A model generated the notes under the pieces. That model searched no databases and had not been told where the DNA came from. It saw only the letters and a list, made by a program, of their open reading frames with translations. From Larix sibirica (Eukaryota; Streptophyta; Pinopsida; Pinales; Pinaceae): a stretch of DNA of 13,976 nucleotides. Made by a program: the position numbers and the translations under genes. This document shows positions 1 to 9,221 of the stretch, one piece after another (within the stretch, counting starts at the first letter, position 1; each line of letters starts with the position of its first letter). The DNA lies in the NCBI GenBank assembly GCA_004151065.3, contig NWUY0300033566.1, forward strand, positions 13,679-27,654, given 5' to 3'.

Positions 1-217
1 TCTTATGAGTTGCATGCTATACGTTGATGATGTCTTCCTGTAATAATTGTCCAAATGTTGCATGTTTACGAAATTTAGGTGATAATAGATGCCCCCTGAT
101 GTGTGAGGTTAGGAGGGATCCATATAGCTGGAAAAATCATTGTTTCTTTGCCTCATGTTGATATTCCGTTAGCGTGATAAAAATAAAGCAATTGTTTAGT
201 ATAAAAATATATCCCAT
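1..217 (+). pseudogene. Possible Ty1/copia pol 3'-end remnant
   Basis: A reading frame at the window's left edge gives LYVDD followed by hydrophobic residues (codons 17-31), which resembles the catalytic motif of copia-type reverse transcriptases. A stop follows within a few codons. Further on, near 129-175, one frame reads KIIVSLPHVDIPLA, loosely like the end of a copia RNase H region before the element's 3' end. In an intact copia element these two landmarks are several hundred codons apart, so a large deletion would be needed. The main support is the polypurine/LTR-like junction just downstream. A five-residue motif can arise by chance, so this is a weak call; ordinary non-coding DNA is the alternative. 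Confidence 0.22.
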
Positions 218-224
218 GGGGGAG
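218..224 (+). other. Candidate polypurine tract next to an LTR start
   Basis: GGGGGAG is followed directly by TGTTGG at 225. A G-rich polypurine tract abutting a TG-starting LTR is the usual 3' arrangement of plant Ty1/copia elements, where it primes plus-strand DNA synthesis. Only the local motif supports this. No matching second LTR lies in the window, so the LTR that would start at 225 has no visible end. Confidence 0.3.
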
Positions 225-632
225 TGTTGGTAATAAATGACGAAGCACTAAATGATATATGACACATAAAATATGTTTTTATATAAACAAAGTAGGAATT
301 CCTATGCTCATGATAATTCTTTTGGAAGCAAATTACAATAATAGGAGACTAGGGGTTCTAATATTTGAATTGCTGAGGTAGGTTCGATGTTTGCCTCAGT
401 CCCTACTTAAGTAGATGCACTTGGTGTACTAATGGAGCGACAATGAATCTCAAAATTTTAGGGAATTCTCTACACAGTAACCCAATGGGGGTTGCAAATT
501 ATTGATGATGTTGAAAAATCTACTGGGATAGGAAACCTAAACAATGATGAAGGTGCTGGGTGGGAAAATTATAGTATGATATTTTGTGAAAGTATTCATT
601 CATAGCCGGGAACACTGAAATCGTCACAACGT
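225..632. other. Unassigned; possible LTR fragment then leader DNA
   Basis: There is no open frame of note and no recognisable domain. The first part may be the beginning of the putative copia LTR. The remainder lies upstream of the Ty3/gypsy gag remnant and could be that element's leader or LTR. No primer-binding site similar to a plant tRNA 3' end was found here, and I saw no copy of this stretch elsewhere in the window. Confidence 0.3.
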
Positions 633-1450
633 ATGACTCCCCCTAATGCGAGAAAGGATTTGATGTCAAGCATAGGGGAGAATGCTGAGGTGAATAACAA
701 TGATGATTATCTCTACTTAGTCCGAGGTGAATACATTTTTATGNTTCAATTGCTAGATCCTACTGCAGATTATCACACAAACTGGATGATTGGATGCTTC
801 ATTTATCTTGAAGGACAAGGGATTTTCACTTGAAATCATGGAACTTCCGACTTCTAGGTGGAGACTTAATGTTGACCCACCGCCTAGTGAGTCAAAAGAA
901 GAAAATTAATTTTATGCGAACAATCCTAAAAGGGAAGTTTAGTTGAGAGGAGATCAAATACCCAAAGGATCAGTTCCTGGAAATGCTCTCACCCATCCTC
1001 CCCGTGATGATTTTAAACCCCTTAAGATCAAGGATATTCCTGGGCCATCATCAAAAAAATTAAATTCCCCTTCTCAATGGCTCTTAGAGTCCTCTTCTCT
1101 TTCATGCATGCGACTTCTCCCATAGATATATTGTCACACATCCCAACTATTTGAATCAATGGAACATTATGAGTAGCAATTCCAATATACTAGGTGTAGG
1201 AGGCACTTCCACCCCCTCATCTAATGTCCATATAGTGGGAATCAACCCTTTGGTGTCTAGTATTTTGGTCAAGGGAACCAATCATCTTGTCATTAGGAAT
1301 CCCATAGGACCTGCACTTGTTGTCACCCATATCAGTGGAATTGATGCTTCAATCACTTCTCCTCAAAGCAGTGGCCCCTTTTATTTCAATATGCCAACAT
1401 TTAATGTTAGTGCCCCCTTGTCTTTCCAAATACAAATGTACAAACAATAA
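633..1450 (+). pseudogene. gag: Ty3/gypsy gag, N-terminal and proline/serine-rich region (broken)
   Basis: Gag is the structural protein that forms the retrotransposon's virus-like particle. This is its N-terminal part in at least three frames: frame 3 from an ATG at 633 to about 785, frame 1 from about 790 to 1125 (with two stops near 905 and 940), and frame 2 from about 1140 to 1450. The frames read on naturally from one to the next: QLLDPTADYHTNW, then IPKGSVPGNALTHPPRDD, then a Ser/Thr/Pro/Gly-rich stretch beginning HPNYLNQWNIMSS. That low-complexity stretch is typical of the spacer before the gag core in this plant family. An ambiguous base at 744 gives one unknown residue. The true N-terminus may lie upstream of 633; that ATG is simply the first in the open frame. 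Confidence 0.55.
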
Positions 1451-1499
1451 GTTTATTTATTCTATTTGCATTTGTAAGTGCACACATCCTTGCATCCAC

Positions 1500-2520
1500 A
1501 CCCTCATTAAGTAGTGGATACCTTTTCTCGCCTTGTATACCAACTGAAAGTGTTGCTTTTTGGGGAGCAATAAACATGTTGAGTGGTGCATTTATGCAAA
1601 ACATTGGGTTTTGGATGTACCAAAGCTATGCCCTTGGTAGTGGAAACCTTTTAGGGGCATATAATTTGGTGGAAATATGATGTACAATCCAATGATGGTT
1701 CAATATCAGAACACTTGGAACTCGTTTTCCTAGAATACATTTCCAATTTTGACGACATTAAATCTTCCAAATTTGACAAAGCTAACGAATGGTCTAGTGT
1801 GACATAACCTGAATTGGTATACCATCCCCACCCAGTTACCTTCATATATTATCCCAAAATTCTAGGTAAAATATGGAAACTATCTTGCTAATCATGTAAT
1901 GATTTTCCATCTCTGGTGTTCTTCTAATTCTTGATGGATAACAATATTAGACTTAGGGTTTTGCAGGGAACCTTGACTAGGACTACCAAAAAATGGTATA
2001 TTGAGTTTCCAAGCTCAACATATAGTGATTTCATATACCTAGCTATGGCATTTTTGATGCATTTACTAATTAATAGTATTATATGAGATGCAGATTGAAT
2101 TATTGATGTCATTCCAATAAAACATTGGAACTCACATTTTTTATCACATTCATGAATGAAGGAGGAGTCACATGATCAAGTAAAAAATCTTTGACAAGTT
2201 CTTAATTGATTGGTTTTTTAATTTGTTATTGTTGTACATTTCTAGGGACATGGAATTATTTGGTGTCACCAATGAAGAGTATGACCATCGTGAGATCCCA
2301 ACAACTTGATTTGGTATATTCCCAATTTAGGGTTCTATATGATATATTACCTAACACACCTCAAGCCAAAACAAACCTAATTAATCCAAAACCTGGACCA
2401 CACATTGTTGGTGTGATTGTTTCTGTCAAGAATGCTACAATGAGTCAAGTATTGAATTAGATGGGACATATGTATTTATATTCAAATAAGACAACCAATG
2501 CTCAAGGGACATAATCCTAG
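1500..2520 (+). pseudogene. gag: Ty3/gypsy gag core (retrotrans_gag) pseudogene
   Basis: The capsid-like part of gag. A Gly/Met/Tyr-rich stretch at about 1555-1680 (AFMQNIGFWMYQSY) leads into the core. At 1931-2090 a frame reads MDNNIRLRVLQGTLTR, then KKWYIEFPSSTYSD (Trp codon at 1994-1996), then FIYLAMAF. This is the conserved W-Y-I-E/L helix region of plant gypsy gag. The frame then breaks, with stops from about 2080. The C-terminal part resumes at 2290-2460 with QQLDLVYSQFRVLYDILPN, a phrase that follows the gag core in this family, and ends at a stop at 2458. At least four frame changes and numerous stops make it non-functional. Spacing to the zinc knuckle and protease downstream is as expected for one gag-pol reading unit. 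Confidence 0.75.
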
Positions 2521-2579
2521 CACCTCAATCCCTACGCAAACCTTCATTGTCCTTTTCGTTTATATCTGTTCAAAAAGGG

Positions 2580-2830
2580 AACCAATAGAGCAAGGGAAAA
2601 AGAAAGGAAGAAATAAAAAGCAAGGGTATAGAAACAATAACAAAAATAATTCTAGTGGGGGTAAAAAGAGAAAATGAAGGCCAAATTTCTTTGCAAGTTA
2701 TTTCATGATGGCCATCTTACTCATCAATTCCCCATAATGGAGGAAGCTCAACGCTTGTTGAAACAACGAGAAGTGCCTTAGAAACCCACTTTTCTTATGG
2801 ATCCTTTTCCTCCACATCCCCAACAATTAA
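2580..2830 (+). pseudogene. gag: Gag basic linker and degenerate CCHC zinc knuckle
   Basis: A lysine-rich stretch (about 2590-2680) precedes CKLFHDGHLTHQF at 2692-2730. The expected nucleocapsid knuckle is C-x2-C-x4-H-x4-C. Here the first Cys and the GH pair are present, but the second and last Cys positions are Phe, so zinc binding would be lost. Downstream in the same frame comes MEEAQRLLKQREVP, a stop, then a Pro-rich DPFPPHPQQ, matching the usual sequence after the knuckle in this family. The knuckle binds element RNA during packaging. Confidence 0.7.
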
Positions 2831-3330
2831 TTGTTGGTGTCCCAAACAACCCTCCACCTATGCAAGGGGGGAATTGCAGTGCCCCTCCTCAAGGGGGAAA
2901 TCCATTGAATGTGAACATTTACATGTGTGAGCGGGAGATTAACATTTAGACTAGAGTGTGCAATTATGATGCCTTTGAATATGATTCTAAGGATAGAAAA
3001 ACATCTATATTGCAACCACCATCCCTCTTCAAATAGAAAATCCAACAATTATTATGATGCCTCACCCTCCTAAGGGTATTTTGAGAAGAACGATGCACAA
3101 TCCTAATGCTTGGGTTTCCCATAATTACAATATTGTTGAGGAATTATCCTAGGCTCTATGCACCAAGTTTTCTTTATAGGTTATTCAGAGCTTCCCTATG
3201 CAACGAAAGGCATTGTTGTCAACCATAAGTGGTTGTATTAGTTTGATGCTCATTTAATAACCTTTGACATGGAAAATTATAAACCATGTATCTCTCATCA
3301 CTTTATGTTTCATATTTAGGTCTCATCACG
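2831..3330 (+). pseudogene. Gag-protease spacer remnant
   Basis: Short frames continue the polyprotein: GNPLNVNIYMCEREI around 2900-2945, HPPKGILRRTMHNPNAW around 3062-3115, and QRKALLSTI near 3200-3230. Such low-conservation segments sit between the zinc knuckle and the protease in this family. Stops and frame changes occur throughout. No catalytic domain is expected or seen in this part. Confidence 0.5.
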
Positions 3331-3334
3331 TGGT

Positions 3335-3725
3335 ACTAACATTTTCAATAGTTTTGTTGATGGAGCATCGATGCCTATCATGTCTCTAGATTTTTGGAGA
3401 GATCTAGGTTTCTATATAGATTGTCCCTTCTCCCATGACGTTAATTTCCTTCGATGGTTTCTCTTTAAAATCTCATGGAATCATCCCCTCATTCCTAGTT
3501 GAGTTGGGAAGTAAAACCATCTTGGTGGAGGTCGTGGTTGTTGATGGTCCCTTGGAGTACAACCTCCTCTTGGGACATAGTTGGACATATGCTATGATTT
3601 CTATACTACCGATAGTGTTTCAAGTTGATTTGTTTGCCCCACCAGGGACATATAATCACTATAGACTAGTATTTGTACTACAGATCAAATCCAACTATTA
3701 CCAAGAGATTAAATGTTTTGTTGGT
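3335..3725 (+). pseudogene. Ty3/gypsy aspartic protease pseudogene
   Basis: The retropepsin-like protease would cut the Gag-Pol polyprotein. The frame at 3350-3425 reads SFVDGASMPIMSLDFW; the Asp codon at 3359-3361 is the candidate catalytic residue of the D-x-G-A type active site. A frame change follows, and the second half runs open from 3435 to 3728 as MTLISFDGFSLKSHGI and then VEVVVVDGPLEYNLLLG with HSWTYAM. The hydrophobic strand followed by LLLG-x-x-W is the hallmark C-terminal half of plant gypsy proteases. The frameshift between the halves and a stop at 3726 inactivate it. The following 500 bp carry the usual weakly conserved linker to RT. Confidence 0.8.
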
Positions 3726-4226
3726 TGACTGTTTCTTGAGGGCGTGTGAAAATATGGGGGTTGGATAGTATTCCACCTTTACAGAAACTTTTGATCTTCC
3801 TCTTCCCATTCCATACATTGACTCTAGTCCAATAGATGTGATCTCGTCAATCACTATAGATCCTAGGGATGCATTGACAAATAGGAGTACCGAGACATAG
3901 TTCTCAACATCTTTTAAAATGTCTTATTTGGACAACCATCCTTGGATTCTTCCTAATTTGTCTACCTTGATTGATGGAAATGGATGTATTGGACTAATTA
4001 TACCATTTTTTGCAGCTGAAATTTCTTACCAAACTATTTAGGAACTACTATAGATGTTGATCAGGTTTCTCCCCCTCAAGAGGAACATGATCAATTCACC
4101 TCGGCTATTTGGGCCTTTAATTCTCCTACTTCATAAGACTTATTAGATATGATATTGCATTCTAATGAAGCTATCATCGAAGCTATGATTAGTTATGAGA
4201 TACCATAGGAGGATATGCACCATTGA
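3726..4226 (+). pseudogene. Protease-RT linker remnant
   Basis: The frames here are interrupted. A recognisable piece at about 3775-3900 reads TFTETFDLPLPIPYIDSS; later pieces read MSYLDNHPWILPN and FFAAEISYQTI, then AIIEAMI near 4170-4190. These correspond in order to the variable linker between protease and reverse transcriptase in this plant gypsy family. No catalytic function is expected. Stops are frequent. Confidence 0.5.
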
Positions 4227-4640
4227 TTGTATTTCCTTCCCGATTTAGGTCAATTGGAAGCTGAAGAAAAGAGTTTGACCTCTTTTAGAGATTTTAGTTG
4301 GTACAAAATTTTCCTCCCATCTTATGAGGTATACGTGGAGGAAAATCTGGTGAACATATCAAAGACCATGCTAATTGTTATCTTTGTTAATCCTGACATT
4401 GTGGAGAATATCATGATAGGAGAAGATTGTTCTCCTGAAGAAGTTAAAATATATGCCACTCTCTTCAAGGAATTCTTCGATGTTTTCTCTTGGGCCTATG
4501 AGAAAATGACAAGGATTGAACCTTAGATTTTCAAACATGAGATTAATAATTACAATGATGAAAATCATGTTCAACAAAAGTTAAGACTGATTAACCATGA
4601 AAATCATGTGGGACTTTTCCACTTGATGTAAAAGAATATC
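4227..4640 (+). pseudogene. Reverse transcriptase, N-terminal edge (broken)
   Basis: An open stretch from 4227 to 4526 carries the pre-RT region FLPDLGQLEAEEKSL, then SPEEVKIYATLFKEF and FDVFSWAYEKM. This acidic 'F-x-D-V-F-x-W-x-Y-x-x-M' motif marks the entry to RT in plant gypsy elements. After a stop at 4524, the frame continues with KHEINNYN and QQKLRLINHE up to about 4605, the strand leading into the RT fingers. The fingers and palm that should follow are absent; the sequence jumps to a point beyond the catalytic YxDD region. This is a remnant with no possible polymerase activity. Confidence 0.8.
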
Positions 4641-4644
4641 CAAT

Positions 4645-4990
4645 CATCCAACTAATCTTTGGGCAGTTTTTGACAGGTGTCGTTTCTACACGATTCGACT
4701 AAACTTGAACCACTGTTTTTTTGTGTCATCATTGGGATATTATTTGGTTCTATCATGTCCAATTACATTATAGTTATGGTTGATCCATTAAAGGTTTTGA
4801 TAATAGTCTAGTTTCCTCCCTCGCATAAAATCAAACAACTTTAAAGCTCACAAGGAAAAGTGAATTTCTTGAAACAATTTATCGCTAATAGTGCCGAGGT
4901 GATAAAATTATTCATGTACCTTTTGGAAAATGAGTCTCTTTTATGTGGAATTACTTTTCTCAAGGGTCATGTGAAGCCTTAAATATGCAC
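4645..4990 (+). pseudogene. Reverse transcriptase, C-terminal (thumb/connection) remnant
   Basis: A new frame starts at 4645 with HPTNLWAVFDRCRFY and TIRLNLNHCFF. In complete relatives this lies just after the catalytic YLDD strand. From 4781 it continues VDPLKVLIIV, stop, FPPSHKIKQL, stop, then GKVNFLKQFIANSAEV and FMYLLENESL. These match the conserved RT C-terminal region that joins RT to RNase H in plant gypsy elements. The two stops at 4811 and 4844, together with the loss of the palm upstream, make it inactive. Confidence 0.8.
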
Positions 4991-5395
4991 TTATGTCAAC
5001 CTCGTTACTCATTCCAATAGACTATAGTGGATATTTCCTTCTATACTTGGTAGCTTATGAATTTTACCATTAGAATGGTTCTATTTCAGGAGGATGATAT
5101 GCATCAATAACATGTGATATAATATCTAAGCAAGAGTCTCATCAAACCTAAGTTTCATTATTCACATGTGAACAAGTTGTCTTTGAAAACTATTCATGTT
5201 GTCCAAGGTCTTCGACATTACATTCTCCTTTAACATAAAATTGTTATTGCAAACACTATTTATTTTTAACATATCTTGACCTAATAGATAATTGGGGCAA
5301 TTATTCTAGTTGGATTGTAAATTTTAAAGAATTCAATTTAGAGTTCGCATCATGTAACTAAAAAAAATCTCTTATGTTTGTTGAACTCATTTTGG
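4991..5395 (+). pseudogene. RNase H domain remnant of the Ty3/gypsy pol
   Basis: The RNase H would degrade the RNA strand during reverse transcription. Pieces in the expected order are: an acidic FLQEDDMHQ around 5085-5105, SKSLIKPKFHYSHVNKLSLK around 5125-5185, GLRHYILL near 5210-5230, then NWGNYSSWIVNFKEFNLEF at about 5290-5345 and LMFVELI near 5370-5390. These are the usual landmarks of the gypsy RNase H and its C-terminal edge. Stops and frame changes occur between all of them. Catalytic residues could not be assigned with confidence because the N-terminal part is badly eroded. Confidence 0.65.
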
Positions 5396-5429
5396 ATTTG
5401 CCTTGAGATAATCAAAAGCAAGTCGAATT

Positions 5430-6050
5430 CAAGTCTTTGCGTGATCAACACCTATTCCTCAGTGCCTCTAGTAATCCTTGGTATGTTACATCCTAGTGTA
5501 TCTCTAAATCTAAAGGTTCCCTTCTAACTTTTCTCATGAAAAACGTCGACGCATTCACCACCATGCGAAGAGATACCTTATCATCCACTTTGCATCATAA
5601 TGGGGTTGATCTTATTTTACATCGATGTATGACTCATGAAGAAGTTGATAAGGTTCTGAATGATTTCTGATAGTGGAGCTCATGGAAATCACTTAGTTTG
5701 GATCCTGTGAAGTCACTTAGTTGGGTTATCCATCCCCTAGAAAATATTGTGTGCCATATAATTTTGGCAATCCATTTTCAAAGACTGTGTTGAAACAATT
5801 AAGAAATGTCATTTGTGCTAGATTTACATGAAGAAGATGCATGAGAACCCAACTTCGTTATATCATGTTGTTACCATTGCCCCCTTCATCAAGTGGGAGG
5901 TGGATCTCACGATGTATAGCCTAGTTTTGGCAGAAGTCCATAAGTACATTATTGTATCCATTTAATACTTTACTAAGTGGGCCAAATCTATTCATACCTT
6001 TTCTAATGACAGAGAAACAATAGTGACCTTTATAATCAATCAATGTCACA
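5430..6050 (+). pseudogene. Integrase (zinc-binding and start of catalytic core), truncated
   Basis: The integrase would insert the element's DNA. The N-terminal part includes RRDTLSSTLHHNGVDLIL around 5567-5620, then HRCMTHEEVDKVLNDF to about 5668. In the zinc-binding module the CHLC pair is intact (Cys codons 5807-5809 and 5816-5818). The core begins with KWEVDLTMYS; Asp 5903-5905 is the likely first residue of the D,D-35-E triad. YFTKWAKSIHTF follows near 5965-6000, with a stop where relatives carry VDYF. The frame fades after about 6045, before the second Asp and the Glu, so the C-terminal half is missing through truncation or a later rearrangement. Confidence 0.78.
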
Positions 6051-6939
6051 TACATAAATAATGTACTTAGCCAAAGCTAATAAAAAATCAAATTATTGAA
6101 TTTTAAAAAAGGTTGAAATCATTTTAATTTTCAAGAATATTAAGTTTAATTAAAAAAATATAGAACTTTGGAAAACTTAGGAAATTTTTTTGTAGAAAAA
6201 TATAAATTATTACAAGTCAAAAAACTTTGACTAAGCATCGGTTAGTATATCCCTGCCTTGGAATGGAATATGATATTCTGCATGATATTCACACTTGTTG
6301 GACACCTTATATGTGGTAAATTACTTGTCCCCTATCGAAATTGACCCTATATGCTTTATCATTCTACAATGGATGAGATCATGGAAACTAATATGAATAA
6401 CATCCACAATAGGTACATATAACTCTATTGGGTTGTTGAAGTAGGAAAGTTTCTTTTGTAGGAAAAGTGGGTTACCAAGAACTAGATTCATCAAAAGTGC
6501 AATAACTTGACGCAATGGGGACCATTGTTTCCCAAGTGGGTATGACTTATCTAGGTGACTATTTGGTTATGCACTAAACCTTACCATCTTTACAAGAGTT
6601 TGCAATTCATGAACTCTTGGCACCTTTTCTGCACCCTTCCTTTTACTTTTTTGGCTTGGATGTCTATGATGGATAGGCCATAATGTTTGGACATTATTTA
6701 GAATAATATTTATAACTTCCCAAATAATATCTAAAAAATATTTTGTATGAAAAGAGCAACGGCCCTAGGAAGTTGATGTACCAACTAAGCTCATTGAATC
6801 CTGCAATCCTTTCACCACCTCAAATCCTATGATCAATGTGTTTTACCACCTAGGGTTTTTTACATTATGATAAAATGTAGTTTTAGTATATTGTTATTTT
6901 TTTTATGTGTGATTGAGGGTATCCCTCACATATATTCAA
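6051..6939. other. AT-rich DNA with no recognised gene
   Basis: This stretch separates the truncated integrase from the minus-strand LTR element. The first 180 bp are very rich in A and T. Short frames exist on both strands (for example 64 codons on the minus strand at 6321-6515), but none shows a family motif. A 6-bp hairpin, TGAGGG-TAT-CCCTCA at 6914-6928, lies just outside the LTR end. It may hold the eroded 3' end or LTR of the plus-strand gypsy element, but I see no match to support that. Confidence 0.4.
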
Positions 6940-8240
6940 TGGGATAATCTAGTCTACTTTCGTAGGATGCATTCACAGTCATGCATCAAAATCACTCACG
7001 TCATACAACACATATGAAAATGCATTAAATACTAACAAACATTCCACACACTATCTTACCAAAACTCACAACAATGGCATTCAACAAATATATCTATAAA
7101 GTTTATTGAATCAACGACTAATGCTGTTAGGCCTCATTACATTAAGAAAAATTGTAATGCATCACCATTTTTTTGAAGGCTAGAATGATGCATTAAATGC
7201 ACTCCATTCTTAGACAAAGGCTCCATATTTAGATGAAATACTCCAACAAAGTCATACTATGGTACTCCATGATTAGAATGCACATATCAATGCCAAATAT
7301 GCATTAATTGTTGAAAACCCAAATCTATTGTTAAAAATAAGGTACAAATCTGCTTGGGAGGGATTGGAAAAATGCACATCGAGAAATAAACTCATATCCT
7401 TTTGAAGAAGAAAATATTGATTGTTGTAGTCTTCCACCTTGTATACAAAACCCATATCTCATATTTTTCCAATGCATCTCTATTTGAATTAATCAAGTTT
7501 GTCAATTCAACAACTTGTGTGTTTTGATTGAGTTTGACATAATTTCCTAGATTCACCAAAATGCATGTCCATGGTTACTTTAATTGTGATTAAAGTTGTA
7601 GAATTTTAATTTTATAATTCCTCACCTTCCTACAACTGGTTTTTGAAAACGAGTCCTTAAAACTTTATGTTGGACAAAAATAATCAAAACATACTTTTTG
7701 TTTGCATAGGGTCCAAAAAGTTATGTTAGGCCTCACCAAAATGAAATCCAAGTCCACTTCATGCATAGATGGAGAAAAAATAAAGTGTAGTTTTGTGTCC
7801 TACCATGTTGACTACAAAACCCATATCTTAATTTTCCTTGATTTATCTTAATATGCACATGTTTGATTTGCAAAATTTCCCCTTGATATTGTTTTTGACA
7901 TTTTTAGAAAATACACATAGTCATCACTAAAATGAACACCAAAATTAGGTTAGGGACTCAAATCAAGTTCTGTAATATGCTTCAGGTTCTTCATCCAATT
8001 TTCTACAATTTTTTTTAATATTCTTCCATGAATCCATGTCTAAATTCTATAGTGCTTTAAACAAAGTTTCCCTAAGGAAAATTAAATGTATGCTTGGAGA
8101 TTTAAAATGCATGCTTAAGGCAATGCAAACATTTTTAGGCCCTGAAAAATCGATTAGAAGCACTTCTAAGTCTTCCCCACCTATATGTGAATTCAAATTG
8201 ATGTAAGATAGTGTGTTTATCCAAGGATGGTCCTACATCA
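6940..8240 (-). repeat. 3' LTR of the minus-strand element
   Basis: On the plus strand the LTR runs from TGGGATAATC at 6940 to CTACATCA at 8240, giving TG...CA ends. On the minus strand it begins TGATGTAGGACC next to the polypurine tract. Bases 6940-7278 align with 10323-10848. Shared landmarks are ATATGAAAATGCA-(t/c)-TAAATACTAA, GCATTCAACAA, a TTAGGC-(t)-CCATTACATT-like segment and GCACTCCATT. This copy lacks about 190 bp present in the other one (near 7150; compare 10537-10720). The part 7279-8240 has no partner in the window, so the outer limit rests on the polypurine tract and TG/CA ends only. Imperfect repeats occur inside it (around 7425-7480 and 7793-7845). Confidence 0.6.
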
Positions 8241-8250
8241 TACTCCCCGG
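8241..8250 (-). other. Polypurine tract of the minus-strand element
   Basis: On the minus strand CCGGGGAGTA lies directly upstream of TGATGTAGGACC. A short G-rich run with GGGGAG next to a TG-starting LTR is the normal site for plus-strand priming in LTR retrotransposons. Its place at the end of the internal region, opposite the primer-binding site, supports the call. Confidence 0.55.
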
Positions 8251-8446
8251 TTGGGAAATTTTGAGCATCTTGGTTAAACGATAGGTCAACAAAACTTGAA
8301 AAATAACCACCTTCATCTACCCATCTCTACTATTGATATCCACATCATTTCCTTAAATTTATTGACTAAACATTGTTTTGCATGTAGTCCACTCTTTATC
8401 CTTCTTCCATTATTAGCAACTCTGGTCCACTGTGTTTCATTGGCTA
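8251..8446 (-). other. Internal region next to the 3' LTR, unassigned
   Basis: Between the pol remnant and the polypurine tract. In a complete gypsy element this would be the end of integrase. Short minus-strand frames are present but too decayed to name, and no chromodomain could be demonstrated. The likely deletion joint that removed RT to integrase lies in or near this stretch. Confidence 0.35.
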
Positions 8447-9070
8447 CTAGTGTTTTAACCCAATGGTGCTCATTGCCTTCCCTTCGACCATCTTAGGCAC
8501 CATCCCTAATTCCTTTTGTATTGATTGAATAAATACATCCCTCTTTATGCTATTAAATATATTACTATTAGTCTCTTCTTCTTTTTTCACTATCTTCTTC
8601 ATGGCCACATCCTTCATCTTCTTTACTACATTTCTTGTAAACAAACCAACACATGAAACATTATGGGAATGGAAAACTCCCATATGATTCTCCTTCAAAA
8701 GTGTTGTTGTAGCACCAATGATATGCTCTTCATAACTTCAACCCACTTCTTCACGGGTTGTTTTTGCTTTGCTTCCTTCACACGTGCCAATATTGGAGTT
8801 AACATTACTTTCCCAACCTTCTCATCTTCTTCATTCAAAGGGTGTAAGTTAAATTTTTTACCATCCTTCTCCAACTAGTAGGTGTTTCTTATCCTGATAT
8901 TAAAATTACTCAAGCACTTCTCTCTCCTAGTGACTCTATTCCTTTTTATAACTATGACACTCTATATGCATTCAAATGGGGTGTGCACTTCAAATTCAAT
9001 TTCTAAACAACTTCAATATACACCAAATGTTTTGAACATCACTAATACAACACTTACATATTATCTTTCA
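8447..9070 (-). pseudogene. Pol remnant: possible protease edge and protease-RT linker
   Basis: On the minus strand, after gag, frames rich in Lys and Glu include HPLNEEDEKVGKVMLTPIL around 8790-8850 and an open stretch of 83 codons (8698 down to 8447) ending IQKELGMVPKMVEGK. The last phrase resembles the conserved pre-RT motif of chromovirus-type gypsy elements, in which an acidic 'EF-x-D-V-P-x-x-L-P-x-G' box introduces reverse transcriptase. If so, this is the start of pol, and everything from the RT fingers onward is gone. Upstream, near 8900-9060, the protease should occur, but no active-site D-[ST]-G is readable. The match is by eye on a diverged sequence, so confidence is modest. Confidence 0.35.
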
Positions 9071-9221
9071 TTTTGTTTTGAAGATTTTTTTCCTTTGTTT
9101 TGGTTTTCTACCAACCTATTTCTTAGGATGCAACAATATTCTTCTCATTTTCAACTTTTCTTCCCACTCTAACCCTAATTCAATCACTTTGCTTGTTGCT
9201 ATCATTGGTTTTGATTTGCTT

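Larger units (their letters stand above)
633..6050 (+). mobile_element. Decayed Ty3/gypsy retrotransposon (gag-pol), non-chromovirus plant type
   Basis: The domain order is gag, zinc knuckle, aspartic protease, reverse transcriptase, RNase H, integrase, all on the plus strand. RT-RNase H before integrase is the Ty3/gypsy order (copia has integrase first). Phrases such as GPLEYNLLLGHSWTYAM in the protease, SPEEVKIYATLFKEF before RT and GKVNFLKQFIANSAEV in the RT C-terminal part are characteristic of a widespread plant gypsy family. I would place it near the Tat/Athila side because no chromodomain is visible, but that placement is inference. Every domain is interrupted by stops or frameshifts, part of RT is deleted, and the integrase ends early. 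Neither LTR could be identified, so the element's ends are unknown. Confidence 0.85.

Noticed and set aside
4371-4577. A minus-strand open frame over the RT entry region
   Set aside because: The plus strand carries recognisable pre-RT motifs; this is its shadow.
6321-6515. A 64-codon minus-strand open frame in the unassigned stretch
   Set aside because: No motif, no neighbouring support, and a length expected by chance in AT-rich DNA.
7273-7455. A 60-codon minus-strand open frame
   Set aside because: It lies within the proposed 3' LTR, and nothing in it looks like a protein family.
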